Below, piece after piece: positions 1 through 9,208 of a stretch of 64,000 bases of DNA (position 1 is the stretch's first letter; every line of letters starts with the position of its first letter). Under the pieces are notes generated by a model. It saw only the letters and a program-made list of their open reading frames with translations. It had not been told where the DNA came from and did not search any database. The stretch is from assembly GCA_963521185.1 (NCBI GenBank), contig CAUQTV010000003.1, forward strand, positions 434,001 to 498,000, in the 5' to 3' direction. The position numbers were made by a program, and so were the translations under genes. This DNA is from Enterobacter_D sp963521185 (lineage in GTDB: Bacteria > Pseudomonadota > Gammaproteobacteria > Enterobacterales > Enterobacteriaceae).

Positions 1-2
1 AA

Positions 3-1799
3 TTTGGCGTATCTGAGCAGCGCGCATTCGAGTTGAGCAAGCAACTCTCCGAGGTCGCGAACAACCCAACACCTGAAGCACTCCAAAGACTTGTCCTTGA
101 ACTCCAGAGCACCGAAAGCTCGACAAAATCCGGTGCCGATGCAATCAGGACATTCCTTGGGCCACTAACAGAACTCGTACGCGTGGCTGGTGAAGCCCAG
201 ATCAATCTTTCTGGAATGAAAAAAGAGGTCGACAACCTTACCACGGGCCAGAAAAACCTGATCAAGCAGTCAGAGCGCAATCTTGCTCTATCGAAACTGC
301 AGGGAGAGGCTCGGGCCCGCCTACAGGCGCAATACGCAGCGGAAGACGCCGGTTTTGCGAAGGACGACCCGCATGCCAAGCAGATGGAGGATGACGCTGC
401 AGCCACGTACAAAAATACGGAGGCGCAGAAGACCCTTAAGTCCGAACAGAAGAAAGGGGCTTCGCAGGCAGACTCTATTGCCCAGAAACTGGCGAACCTC
501 AAACAGCAATCTGAGCTTGCTGCCGACTCCACAAGCAAACTAAGCCTTGAACAGGCGATCCTGAATGCGCAGCAGTCTCTTGGTAAAGGTGCTACGAAAG
601 AGCAGATCGCACTGGCCGGACAATATGCGGCAACAAAATGGGATACGGCCAACTCTATCAAGGCAGAGGCTGCAGCTCAGAAGCTTCTTCCTGAGTCACG
701 TGAGAACGCCACTTACAAGCAGGATGTTGAAGATCTGAATACTGCACTGGCTGCCAAGAAAATCAGTCAGGAGCAATACAACCAGACCTCAGAAAGGCTC
801 GCAGCAACACACCAGGCCAACCTTGCCAAAATCCAATCCGAGCAGGCCGTAACGCCGCAGCAGGACGCAGTAGGCAGCGTTGATCCGGTGCAACAACTGG
901 CTAACGAGAATGCGCGCAAACTCGCGCTCATTCAGGCTTTCGAGCAGCAGGGGTTGGTAACTCACCAGAATGCGCTGATGCTACGAGCTAATGCTGATAA
1001 GAGTTATGAACAGGCACGTATCGCTGCACAGTGGGAGATGTGGAGAAATCAGGGTATCGGTAACGAAATGCTCGCGGCTAGCTTTGATTCGCTTGCGGGC
1101 AATGCCTCAAATGCTTTTACCGGGATTCTTACGGGGAGCATGTCAGCACAGGAAGCGATGCAGTCTCTCGCCAGCAATGCTCTTAATAGCCTGATCAACG
1201 GCTTTGTTCAGATGGGTGTCGAGTGGGTTAAATCCGCTATCACCGGGAGTGCTGCACAAATTGCCGCCACCACTGCAACAACCTCGGCAGCAGTAGCCGG
1301 AACTGCAACTACCACCGCGGCGAGCGTTTCTTCTGCCGCTGCTACCACTGCAGCATGGACTCCCGCAGCCATTGTGGCATCTATCGGATCGTTCGGTGGT
1401 GCTGCCGCCATTGGTATCGGCGCTGTTATTGCAGCCATGGCAATGGCCGGTGGTATCGCTGGTAAGCGCAAGAACGGCGGGCCGGTATCAGCTGGTGGGA
1501 TGTACCAGGTTGGTGAGGGCGGGATGCCGGAAATCTACCAGGCCAACAATGGCAGTCAGTACATGATCCCCGGCGATAACGGGAAGGTAATCAGCAACAA
1601 GGATATGCAGAGTGGTGGCGGGGCAGTTCCTGTGTATATCAACATTCAGAACTATACCGGCGCAACTGTGGATGCTCAGGCAACACAAAATGGAAATGGA
1701 GTGACCATCGATATGATAGTTGCAGATATTAACCAGGGCGGAAGGGTTAGTCAGGCAATTCAAACAAACCACCAGGCACCACGCAAAGCAAGGGAATAA
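3..1799 (+). CDS. Phage tail tape measure protein, C-terminal part (5' end outside window)
   Basis: The reading frame is open to the window edge, so only about 598 C-terminal residues are visible. The TTG at 33 is not a credible start. The first two thirds are rich in Ala, Gln and Lys and look helical and coiled-coil. A hydrophobic Ala/Gly-rich stretch then runs to about residue 480, followed by a glycine-rich tail with the pattern GGPVSAGGMYQVGEGG that is common at the C-terminus of siphophage tape measures. These proteins set tail length and are ejected during infection. The next gene starts one base after the stop and the downstream order is that of a tail operon. Family assignment rests on composition, tail motif and context. 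Confidence 0.85.
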   Translation, partial: FGVSEQRAFELSKQLSEVANNPTPEALQRLVLELQSTESSTKSGADAIRTFLGPLTELVRVAGEAQINLSGMKKEVDNLTTGQKNLIKQSERNLALSKLQGEARARLQAQYAAEDAGFAKDDPHAKQMEDDAAATYKNTEAQKTLKSEQKKGASQADSIAQKLANLKQQSELAADSTSKLSLEQAILNAQQSLGKGATKEQIALAGQYAATKWDTANSIKAEAAAQKLLPESRENATYKQDVEDLNTALAAKKISQEQYNQTSERLAATHQANLAKIQSEQAVTPQQDAVGSVDPVQQLANENARKLALIQAFEQQGLVTHQNALMLRANADKSYEQARIAAQWEMWRNQGIGNEMLAASFDSLAGNASNAFTGILTGSMSAQEAMQSLASNALNSLINGFVQMGVEWVKSAITGSAAQIAATTATTSAAVAGTATTTAASVSSAAATTAAWTPAAIVASIGSFGGAAAIGIGAVIAAMAMAGGIAGKRKNGGPVSAGGMYQVGEGGMPEIYQANNGSQYMIPGDNGKVISNKDMQSGGGAVPVYINIQNYTGATVDAQATQNGNGVTIDMIVADINQGGRVSQAIQTNHQAPRKARE

Positions 1800-1800
1800 C

Positions 1801-2295
1801 ATGGCAATACCATATCCTGACTGGCTTCCGCTGGCGCAGAAAGGGAAGACACCCACTACCGACACCGGATTTCGAACTGATCAGCCCACAGTTGGCGCGC
1901 CTATATTCCAGAAGCTGACTGATGACCTGAAAACTTCCTTCTCGCTCACGTGGATATTCACTCGAGATCAGCACCGTGCTTTCACGCAGTGGCTGAGAAG
2001 TCCCAACTATCTCGATAATGGTAACCAATGGTTCACGATGCCAGTAGGTACAGGAACCGGGGATGCCGGCGTTGAGGTTCAGGAGCTGCACTTCCTCGCA
2101 TGGCCCACGTGGTCACAGTCTGGTTCCGTGTTCACATGGAGCGGGGATGTCATCTCACGCAAACTGGTTAATTCTGATGATGAGTTTGACGACATCATTA
2201 TTGAATTGCCGCCGCCGTGGGGGGCATGGCTCGATATTATCGTCACCGGTTATCCGGATGGGCATGATTCGGAAAGTCTGCCGAGGGTTTCGTAA
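1801..2295 (+). CDS. Phage minor tail / tail-tip protein of unknown function
   Basis: A 164-residue protein whose ATG follows the tape measure stop by one base. It has a compact beta-rich look with several Trp residues (WLPLAQKG near the start, PPPWGAWLDI near the end) and no signal peptide or membrane segment. It sits between the tape measure gene and a DUF1833-like gene, the place where siphophages of this type encode tail-completion or distal-tail proteins. I recognise it only by position, not by a specific family. The stop overlaps the next ATG as TAATG, so translation is probably coupled. Confidence 0.7.
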   Translation: MAIPYPDWLPLAQKGKTPTTDTGFRTDQPTVGAPIFQKLTDDLKTSFSLTWIFTRDQHRAFTQWLRSPNYLDNGNQWFTMPVGTGTGDAGVEVQELHFLAWPTWSQSGSVFTWSGDVISRKLVNSDDEFDDIIIELPPPWGAWLDIIVTGYPDGHDSESLPRVS

Positions 2296-2765
2296 TGCCC
2301 ACATTGAGAGAATTTCAGAGCCAGAGGCCGAACCGGATCCTGTACGAAACCATCACCTTCAACAACGAGACATTTGGGTATGTACGTCTGGTGAATAACC
2401 AGATTTTCCCCAAAACTCTCGGCGGTCAGTTGTTCACTCCGTGCCGGATGGAACTGACGGAAAGTCAGCAGAGTAATACGCCAGTGCTCGACAGCACGGT
2501 TAAATTCAGCAGACTTGCACAGGACTTTAAGCAAAAGCTGAAACTCTGGAAAGCGCATGCGCGCATCACGCCGATATCCGCAACTTATCAGGTGTTTGAT
2601 TCTGCAGATATGAGCACAGCCATTAAAACATGGACGCTCTATGTGTCGGACTGCTCGATGGATGACAGTGACGTCACATGCAGCCTGACGCGTATCAATC
2701 CTCTTAACCGCAACGTCGGCCGCCTATACACCGTAGAAGAATATCCGGGGCTTCAGAATGTCTAA
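2295..2765 (+). CDS. DUF1833-like phage tail protein
   Basis: A 156-residue protein starting inside the TAATG overlap with the previous gene. The order DUF1833-like protein, NlpC/P60 peptidase, J-like protein is a recurrent tail-tip cassette in enterobacterial siphoviruses, and the length fits DUF1833. The role is probably structural, in the distal tail. Its last eight bases overlap the start of the peptidase gene. Family membership is inferred from order and general sequence character (beta-rich, ending LYTVEEYPGL). Confidence 0.65.
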   Translation: MPTLREFQSQRPNRILYETITFNNETFGYVRLVNNQIFPKTLGGQLFTPCRMELTESQQSNTPVLDSTVKFSRLAQDFKQKLKLWKAHARITPISATYQVFDSADMSTAIKTWTLYVSDCSMDDSDVTCSLTRINPLNRNVGRLYTVEEYPGLQNV

Positions 2766-3177
2766 AGACGATTTCTTTTCACGTGTGACCGGTATCCCAT
2801 GGCAGAACCGCGCATGCTCTTTCGAAGCTGCGGATTGTTGGGGATTAGTGGTGCTTTACTACCGGCACGTTCTCGGCATCGAGATACACCAGACGGCAGA
2901 TTACGAAAGCGGCAGTGACTTCCTGACCTGTTACGACAGTGATGTTGTGTTCTGGTGCCGCACTGAGTCTTTCAGTGATGACGGTATTTTCGTTGCGTGG
3001 ATCGGCAGTAATCCCGTCCATGTCGGCCTGATTATCGACGGACGCGCACTGCATAGCCGCGGTGAAAACGGCCACATCAGGCCAGATGCGATCCGCACCA
3101 TTCAGAAACTATTCACCAAAGTGGAGTTCTACCAGTATGCCGGTAATCGAAATTCAGCGAGTGCCAGGGCTGCCTAA
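2758..3177 (+). CDS. NlpC/P60-family tail peptidase
   Basis: A 139-residue protein with the NlpC/P60 signature: the Cys of ADCWGLV (residue 27) is the expected nucleophile, and HVGLIIDG (His 88) supplies the catalytic histidine, with a later polar residue in ALHS. Phage enzymes of this family sit in the tail tip, take part in tail assembly and may cleave peptidoglycan peptides. Lambda K has an extra JAB domain that is absent here. It overlaps both neighbours, as in compact tail operons. Confidence 0.8.
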   Translation: MSKDDFFSRVTGIPWQNRACSFEAADCWGLVVLYYRHVLGIEIHQTADYESGSDFLTCYDSDVVFWCRTESFSDDGIFVAWIGSNPVHVGLIIDGRALHSRGENGHIRPDAIRTIQKLFTKVEFYQYAGNRNSASARAA

Positions 3178-5638
3178 AGATCGGGCTGAAGTACCGGCTG
3201 GGACACTGTTTTCAGACTGGCTTGAGCAAGAGAGCTTTCAGCGGGATATTCGCATCCAAGTAAACGGCAATGAGCTCGGTCCGGATGATGAGCTAGCTTT
3301 TCATGTTCAGAAGGGAGACCGGGTAATTATCTTCGATCAGCCAAAAAGTGGCGGGCTTGTTGGTACCATCCTGAACCCGCTAGAACACCTCAACCCAATA
3401 AAATTCACGCAAAAGGTTCTGGCCGGTCTGATGCCAAAACCTAACGCCAGCGCAGCAGCCGGTAACAGCAAAACATCCCCGAACAACAGCCTCAAGGGGC
3501 AGACTAATATTGCCAGGAATGGTGAAGCCAAGCCTGATAACTTCGGTCAAATTCGCTCATTCCCTGACCTGGTTCAGGAGTCGATGTTTGAGTATGTGAA
3601 GACCAGTGATCAGGACCCGGGCATTAAGTACGTCACGGAGCTGATGTGTTTTGGCCTTGGACGATATGACATTTCCTCGGTACGCTTCTCAGAGTCGAAT
3701 TTGGGAGCGATGGCGGGGGCAACATACACCATCTATCAGCCTGGCGAAGTAATACCGACAGTTGTCGAAGGTTACCAGTTTGACGACGTCGACGGGCAGG
3801 AGTTACCAGGACCCAACGAAAGCGAGTCACAACCACAGCAGTCTGCGACCGCGAACACTGTGATCAGCGGTACGTACTCGGGCGGTCAGATCGCAATGAA
3901 GATTGCGAAACAGGACGAGTTCGACTTCTTTAAAGACCTGCCTAAACCGTCACCTGTTAAATTCATTATCAACGTGACCTACGCTACCGCAAGCGGAAGC
4001 GTTACTCAGGACGTCACTATATTCGGCAACCTGATTTCGTGCGTTCAGAGCGACAACGGTGCAGTAATAAATCCGGTCTATTACTACACCTTTACTTTCG
4101 ACAGCCTGAGTGGACCCGGCATTCCGATCGAAACGGCGACAATCAATACGATCAAATTTATCCTGGTACAAAACTCAGGAGTGGATGTCGGCCCTTTCTT
4201 TTCGCCAATACCGGCGAGCCAATTGTGGATTCATACTCAGTCCCGCCTGGCAGGGCGGAACGACGTAACTTTCAAAGTCGTAATCTGGAAAGTCGATGAT
4301 GACAACAACCAGATGCCGGGGACAACCCAGGCCTTCAGCTATCACCAGTCAAACTCGAATAAAAACGTATCAGATACGTTTTATCGCACTGACAAGATAA
4401 CGCCTGCCGCCGGATTCGGCCGTTACTCAGTTACGATTACCAGGACGAACAACAGCACCGACAACAGCCGGGCCACTGTTGAAGAAATCCACGCAGTAAA
4501 CATCCGGAGCAACGTTGTGCATCCTGATGATGCTCTGGTGATGATCCGTGTACGGGCAACCGAGAACGCTACCGGCAGCAGGGACAGGAAATACAATGCG
4601 CTAATCACCAGGCACATCATCAGCTACAACATGACGACAAGAAAGGTCGATTACACCATTCGTGCTTCACGGAAGTTCTCCGACATAGCCTTGCACAACT
4701 GGCTGATCATCGGCGGGCAGGGCGAGAGTTCGATAGATATTTACGGGCTGTACCAGATCCAGGCAGAGATTGACGCTATCGATCCGCGCCTGGGTTACTT
4801 CGACTACACATTCGATGATGAAGACGCTTCCCTTGGTTCAAGAATGGAAACCATCTGCGATGCCGCCAGCGTCACTGTTTATGATGACAATGGGGTCCTG
4901 TCGTTTACTCGTGACAGCAAGAAAACCTCCGCAGCGACAATCTTCAACCGCTCCAACACAAAGTCAGACCAGTACTCACTTTCATACGACATGACGCTAC
5001 CTGGAGGATACGACGGCGTAGAAGTGCAGTTCCGTAACCCGGACACGAACAAACAGGATTTCGTCCGGTACCGCATTGTCGGAAACAGCATAGTGGAAGG
5101 GACGCCGACGAAGGCCAAGAAGTTCGAGATGATGTCTATCCGGAACAGATTCCAGGCCAACGAGCGCGCTTTACGCGAGTGCAAGCGTCTCATTTACTCC
5201 AGGATTACCATGGCTATCACGGCTATGGCAGACGGTGAGTGGGTAAATATTGGCGACATGGTGCAGGTACCGGACACTTACGACACTAACCAGCAAGCCG
5301 GATACATCGTCTCTCGGTCAGGTAATGACTTTGAAACCAGTGAGCGTATTAATTTCTCCGGCTCGATGTATGTGCAGATTACCGATTCATCCGGCGCTAC
5401 TACAGCACGTTACCCGGTTTCACCGCGTTTAAATACACAGTTCGGCTTTACCGCAGCACTGCCGGACATCCCACTGAATCTTTACGACGGGTTCGACGTT
5501 CAGTCTCCATCACGGTATGTGATTGCCACATCCGAAGAGCTGGATGCCGGACAATGGACCATAACCGCCAAGCAGCCAGATGGACAGGGCGGAACAGCAA
5601 TTACGCTGGCTGAGTACAGCGATCTGATTTACCAATAA
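3137..5638 (+). CDS. J-like tail-tip / host-specificity protein with N-terminal beta-grasp-like domain
   Basis: The chosen start is ATG 3137 (833 residues). An in-frame ATG at 3062 would add 25 residues encoded wholly inside the peptidase gene. The first 75 residues read like a ThiS/ubiquitin-type beta-grasp unit (IQVNGNELGPDDELAFHVQKG then DRVIIF), followed by a hydrophobic Gly/Leu stretch (GGLVGTILNPLEHLNPI), similar in character to the lambda I protein but fused to the central tip protein. The rest is a long beta-rich chain with fibronectin-like and tail-hub features, ending in a domain where J-like proteins contact the host. It lies last in the tail operon before the tailspike. Confidence 0.8.
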   Translation: MPVIEIQRVPGLPKDRAEVPAGTLFSDWLEQESFQRDIRIQVNGNELGPDDELAFHVQKGDRVIIFDQPKSGGLVGTILNPLEHLNPIKFTQKVLAGLMPKPNASAAAGNSKTSPNNSLKGQTNIARNGEAKPDNFGQIRSFPDLVQESMFEYVKTSDQDPGIKYVTELMCFGLGRYDISSVRFSESNLGAMAGATYTIYQPGEVIPTVVEGYQFDDVDGQELPGPNESESQPQQSATANTVISGTYSGGQIAMKIAKQDEFDFFKDLPKPSPVKFIINVTYATASGSVTQDVTIFGNLISCVQSDNGAVINPVYYYTFTFDSLSGPGIPIETATINTIKFILVQNSGVDVGPFFSPIPASQLWIHTQSRLAGRNDVTFKVVIWKVDDDNNQMPGTTQAFSYHQSNSNKNVSDTFYRTDKITPAAGFGRYSVTITRTNNSTDNSRATVEEIHAVNIRSNVVHPDDALVMIRVRATENATGSRDRKYNALITRHIISYNMTTRKVDYTIRASRKFSDIALHNWLIIGGQGESSIDIYGLYQIQAEIDAIDPRLGYFDYTFDDEDASLGSRMETICDAASVTVYDDNGVLSFTRDSKKTSAATIFNRSNTKSDQYSLSYDMTLPGGYDGVEVQFRNPDTNKQDFVRYRIVGNSIVEGTPTKAKKFEMMSIRNRFQANERALRECKRLIYSRITMAITAMADGEWVNIGDMVQVPDTYDTNQQAGYIVSRSGNDFETSERINFSGSMYVQITDSSGATTARYPVSPRLNTQFGFTAALPDIPLNLYDGFDVQSPSRYVIATSEELDAGQWTITAKQPDGQGGTAITLAEYSDLIYQ

Positions 5639-5660
5639 GACCAATCCCGCTCACCACAAC

Positions 5661-5683
5661 CCGGTCACCGTGCCGGTTTTTTT
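5661..5683 (+). terminator. Weak intrinsic terminator between J-like gene and tailspike
   Basis: CCGG at 5661-5664 pairs with CCGG at 5673-5676, and AA/TT pairs extend the stem past one mismatch. A run of seven T follows (5677-5683). The stem is short, so read-through into the tailspike gene is likely. Confidence 0.4.
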
Positions 5684-5694
5684 ATGGAAAAAAT

Positions 5695-7503
5695 ATGGCT
5701 ACCCAACCTACAAATCTGCCTGTTCCAAGCGAATCACCTCGCGATCTGAAGTTTAACGCCGGAAAAATTGACGAGTTCGTCACCTCGCTGGTTAACACCT
5801 ACGTTGACCGCTTCGGTACCGAGCATTACACAATTGACGGTCTGCGCTGGCTTGCACAACAGGCTATTGCTGCATTTGGCTGGGTTCCTTTGGGCACATT
5901 CCAGGCTGGAGCGACGTTAACGCTGCCAAATCAAATTCTGAAAGACACAGAGAGTGGAGAATATTACCGCTGGGATGGTACGTTACCAAAAATCGTCCCG
6001 TCAGGCTCTACGCCGTCTTCTGCTGGAGGTACTGGTGTTGGTGCCTGGATTGGTGTCGGCGACTCGTCTCTAAGAAGTATGTTGTCTGACACTGCGTATG
6101 GAGATGCGCTTATCGGAGTGATACAGCCATATACAGGGTCAGTTGCCAGAACTCAGCACGATAAAAACTCGGATTTTATCAGCGTGAAGGATTTTGGCGC
6201 TAAAGGTGATGGGGTCATAGACGATACTGCCGCTATTCAATCAGCAATCAATTCCAGGATGCGCATATGGTTCCCGCCAGGAATTTATGTAATTAGCAAT
6301 TCTTTAATTTTCAGCAATCAGCAGATAATTGGATCAGGTTGCATGTCTGGCTCGGATCGCGGAACAATTTTGCAGTGCAACGGAAGATTCCCTGCGTTTA
6401 AACGAGACACTAGTGGCTACTCTCCTGGAGGCAGGATACAGGGCTTTTATATTAACTTTGGCTCATCAATTCCTACTGACTCACAAGACCCAACTGCCGC
6501 CAGTCGTGGCATACACATGGGAGAAAGTACAGATACGCTACCAAATGGCTCCACTATGTTCATCATCGAGGATATTGTTGTCAGAGGTGCGTATTATGGG
6601 TTTTATGATTACGGTTATACATATTTATGTGAATACAGGAACTGCTGGGCAAGGAATTGCTGGTTAGGGTTCCGTAAACAAGGCGGCACCACCATTAAAT
6701 TCAGCACTTGTTATGCTATTGCATGTTATGCATCATGGTGGGTGAATCAATGCTATGTAGTAACATATACAAATGTTGCGTATGATCAGACTGTAACTAA
6801 CAAAGGGTTCAGACCATTCTTCATTGACCAGTGCAGGGCAGTCACGATAAATGGTTTAGATCACGAGGCAGGGCAGGTTAATAACTCTGGGTCATCAGAT
6901 GCGCTTTTCTTGGATTGCTCAAGTGTGGTTATAAATGGCTGGGTAGTTATCGGTCACTCGGTTACAAACACAACAGGCGAAGCATATCTTATGCGGTTTG
7001 ATGGCACAACACAGGCGGTGGTAAATGGACTTAAGAATGAAACAAGCACAAGTGCCGGATCAATTGTTTATGCCGTTCTTGCGAGCGGTGAAAGCAAAGT
7101 TAAGGTGTCAGCCTGTAATCTTCTGGGTTGGACCGGCGCTGGAACTAATAATAATGTATCGCTAGGAACGGCAGGCAATGGCATCATTATCAAGGATGAA
7201 ACATGTGTTTACAATGGCCTTCTCTCCGGAAGGGTGTGGATGAATGGTTGCATTGGATCAGTTTCAAACACTCTGACAACAGTTCAGGTGGCAGCAAACA
7301 GCCTTGTAGAAATTGGTAATTTAACCATTGCCGGAGTCACAGGCGCTGATTATCTTACTTTCAGTTTTGATGGTGATTATCAGCGCTGCATACTTCAACC
7401 GCGTTATGTGGGCGCAAGCACTGTAAATCTTACAATATTCAATACAACGACAACTGCAAGAACAGTTACAGGCAACTTGCGCATTTATGCACATCGGTAC
7501 TAA
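5695..7503 (+). CDS. Phage tailspike protein with pectate-lyase-type beta-helix
   Basis: A 602-residue protein. The N-terminal 130 residues form an adaptor-like head (MATQPTNLPVPSESPRDLKF) of the kind that docks tailspikes to a phage tail. At about residues 160-190 the sequence SVKDFGAKGDGVIDDTAAIQ is the classic start of the pectate lyase 3 / parallel beta-helix fold. The long middle part has short beta repeats and many Asn and Gly, as in right-handed beta helices. Such spikes bind and usually cleave or deacetylate surface polysaccharide. The substrate cannot be read from sequence. The adjacent O-antigen-modification operon suggests lipopolysaccharide O-antigen as receptor. A hairpin at 7510 separates it from the convergent operon. 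Confidence 0.85.
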   Translation: MATQPTNLPVPSESPRDLKFNAGKIDEFVTSLVNTYVDRFGTEHYTIDGLRWLAQQAIAAFGWVPLGTFQAGATLTLPNQILKDTESGEYYRWDGTLPKIVPSGSTPSSAGGTGVGAWIGVGDSSLRSMLSDTAYGDALIGVIQPYTGSVARTQHDKNSDFISVKDFGAKGDGVIDDTAAIQSAINSRMRIWFPPGIYVISNSLIFSNQQIIGSGCMSGSDRGTILQCNGRFPAFKRDTSGYSPGGRIQGFYINFGSSIPTDSQDPTAASRGIHMGESTDTLPNGSTMFIIEDIVVRGAYYGFYDYGYTYLCEYRNCWARNCWLGFRKQGGTTIKFSTCYAIACYASWWVNQCYVVTYTNVAYDQTVTNKGFRPFFIDQCRAVTINGLDHEAGQVNNSGSSDALFLDCSSVVINGWVVIGHSVTNTTGEAYLMRFDGTTQAVVNGLKNETSTSAGSIVYAVLASGESKVKVSACNLLGWTGAGTNNNVSLGTAGNGIIIKDETCVYNGLLSGRVWMNGCIGSVSNTLTTVQVAANSLVEIGNLTIAGVTGADYLTFSFDGDYQRCILQPRYVGASTVNLTIFNTTTTARTVTGNLRIYAHRY

Positions 7504-7509
7504 CGTGGA

Positions 7510-7532
7510 AGAGGGCCCATTGGTGGCCCTCT
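7510..7532. terminator. Hairpin between convergent tailspike and serotype-conversion genes
   Basis: AGAGGGCC (7510-7517) and GGCCCTCT (7525-7532) form a perfect 8-bp stem with a 7-base loop. There is no clear T run on either side, so it is a probable bidirectional stop judged mainly from its position between converging genes. Confidence 0.5.
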
Positions 7533-7536
7533 GCAT

Positions 7537-8766
7537 TCAAATAAACAGTCTTTTTAATGCGGAATAAGCGTAAAATACCAGGCTGATGTCCAGCAAGAAA
7601 GCAACCCTTGTTCCGCTTTCATAAACAGTAGGCGACATGCCAATCATTGCCAGTGACAAAACCCCAACAATAAGTATTATTGATATGAATCCGCAAGGCC
7701 TTCCCTCCACGTCAGAGCATAACGCATTGTAAATCAGGCAGCAAAAGCTAAGCAATGATAAAAAATACGATGCATATAAATGCCACGATATCCATGATTC
7801 AGGGCTTGCGTAATCATTACTAAATACAATCGAAATCCCTGAGCGGTGAGGGAATGTGCTAAAAATGAAATTAATCAGGAAAATACCACAAATTAAAACG
7901 GAGATTAATTCTACGGTGTTTTTGATTTTATTTTTGATGGTGCTAATTATCAATAATGCACAACATGCAACATAGAGAAAATTCTCATCGTTAAGCAGAT
8001 GGTTATTGATCCTGTCAAGAGCAAAAGATGCCTTGGTTATCAAATTATAGCTTTCAAAGTCTGGCATCCAACGAGGAATCTCTGCTGCGAATCTGGATGC
8101 ATTTCCCGGCGCTACTAAAACAAAGGCAGTGCCAGTTATGGCAAACAAAAAAAATATAATTTCATTTTTTAATGTGCTTGTGTTTTTTTTGTAAATCAAA
8201 CGTGTCATGTTTAATGACAGTAGAAGTATTATGCAAACCCCGAACTGCTCATTATTGCAAGCAAAAAAAACACATAAGCATAGCATGCAAAAAACAACCG
8301 GACTGTTTTTTCTTATTGCGTCATCCTTTAGTGATAAAGAGAAAATACCTAAAGAAATAGGCAGTAGGTAGTTATAAGCACCGGTAACCCATGTTACTGC
8401 CTGATTGAATGAGTGGTAGTTCATAGACAAAAGAGTCAGCGCCAGTAGAACCCCGAAGCCATAACTTTTGTTGTTTGGTGCTACTGCATGACTGATGGAC
8501 CACGAAAGAAGCAGGAGAGATAAAGATATAATTAGATATGGCACATATGGTATGTTAATAGTGCATACCAATAACATCTCAATCAAAACCCGGCCACTCC
8601 ATGAGTTGTATCTGCCGAGCAAAAATTCAAATAACCCTTTCGAGTCAAGAGCGTGAGAAAAGTAACCGTCATCACCAGTGTACTTAAATACTATTGACTG
8701 CAATATATAAGCAATGATTACCGACACTAAAATCCACGGCAATAACTTTTTGGCATTAGCAAACAT
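7537..8766 (-). CDS. Polytopic GT-C-like membrane protein, second copy (probable O-antigen glycosyltransferase)
   Basis: A 409-residue protein. ATG 8766 is preferred over a TTG at 8778 because GGAG lies 7 bases before it. It has many hydrophobic helices and an acidic pair just after the first (TGDDGYF), then GRYNSWSGRVLIE, WVTGAYNYLLPISLG, CNNEQFG, APGNAS and GMSPTVYESGTR. All of these motifs recur in the neighbour at 9205-10443, so the two are paralogs. The position after gtrB is where phage serotype-conversion operons carry their type-specific glycosyltransferase, and an acidic pair in the first outer loop is usual for GT-C enzymes. The DUF6056-like family name is tentative. The gene is AT-rich against its host surroundings. 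It is the last gene of the operon. Confidence 0.7.
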   Translation of the reverse strand: MFANAKKLLPWILVSVIIAYILQSIVFKYTGDDGYFSHALDSKGLFEFLLGRYNSWSGRVLIEMLLVCTINIPYVPYLIISLSLLLLSWSISHAVAPNNKSYGFGVLLALTLLSMNYHSFNQAVTWVTGAYNYLLPISLGIFSLSLKDDAIRKNSPVVFCMLCLCVFFACNNEQFGVCIILLLSLNMTRLIYKKNTSTLKNEIIFFLFAITGTAFVLVAPGNASRFAAEIPRWMPDFESYNLITKASFALDRINNHLLNDENFLYVACCALLIISTIKNKIKNTVELISVLICGIFLINFIFSTFPHRSGISIVFSNDYASPESWISWHLYASYFLSLLSFCCLIYNALCSDVEGRPCGFISIILIVGVLSLAMIGMSPTVYESGTRVAFLLDISLVFYAYSALKRLFI

Positions 8767-9208
8767 ATTTAGCTCCAATGAATTTATTTTTTTCCTGAAT
8801 GATTATGATTATCTCCCTTTCTGGCTTAATTCCAAATAATGTTGTTTTTGATGAGGCTGAAAATCCAGATTCATCAAGGTGTCCAACCCTATTGTAATGA
8901 GAGCTAACATCTCTCCTGAGGACTCTCACCGATTTTATTTTATAAAAACTATCACCAGACTTTATTACTATTAAGGTATTTCCTAAATATGGATTCTGAG
9001 AATTTACAGGGAATGCGAATCCGGATATTTCAATGTTTCCATCTCTTACCCTGCAAACCCCAACAGAAAACTTTACTCCGCTAAATTCAACTAATGGAAT
9101 AACATCATTGATTTTCACCGGTTTGTTAAATGATACAAAGGACGATGCAGTTATCAATGCACTTGCCGACGCAAGGATAAAAAATAAAATACCAGCCATT
9201 TTTTTCAT
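8756..9208 (-). CDS. Small membrane-anchored protein, second copy, two conserved cysteines
   Basis: A 150-residue protein with one N-terminal hydrophobic segment (about residues 5-25) that looks like an uncleaved anchor, leaving a periplasmic domain. It is a paralog of the product of 10406-10873: both have (P)V(K/R)I just after the anchor, Cys at residue 52 and Cys at residue 150, and a similar middle part (GNTLIVIKSG here, GKTFLAIKHNG there). The two cysteines may form a disulfide. Its ATG overlaps the stop of the upstream paralog gene as ATGA, and its end overlaps the next start, so this pair is translated in a coupled way. I do not recognise the family. It may assist the paired membrane enzyme. 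Confidence 0.7.
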   Translation of the reverse strand: MKKMAGILFFILASASALITASSFVSFNKPVKINDVIPLVEFSGVKFSVGVCRVRDGNIEISGFAFPVNSQNPYLGNTLIVIKSGDSFYKIKSVRVLRRDVSSHYNRVGHLDESGFSASSKTTLFGIKPEREIIIIIQEKNKFIGAKYVC

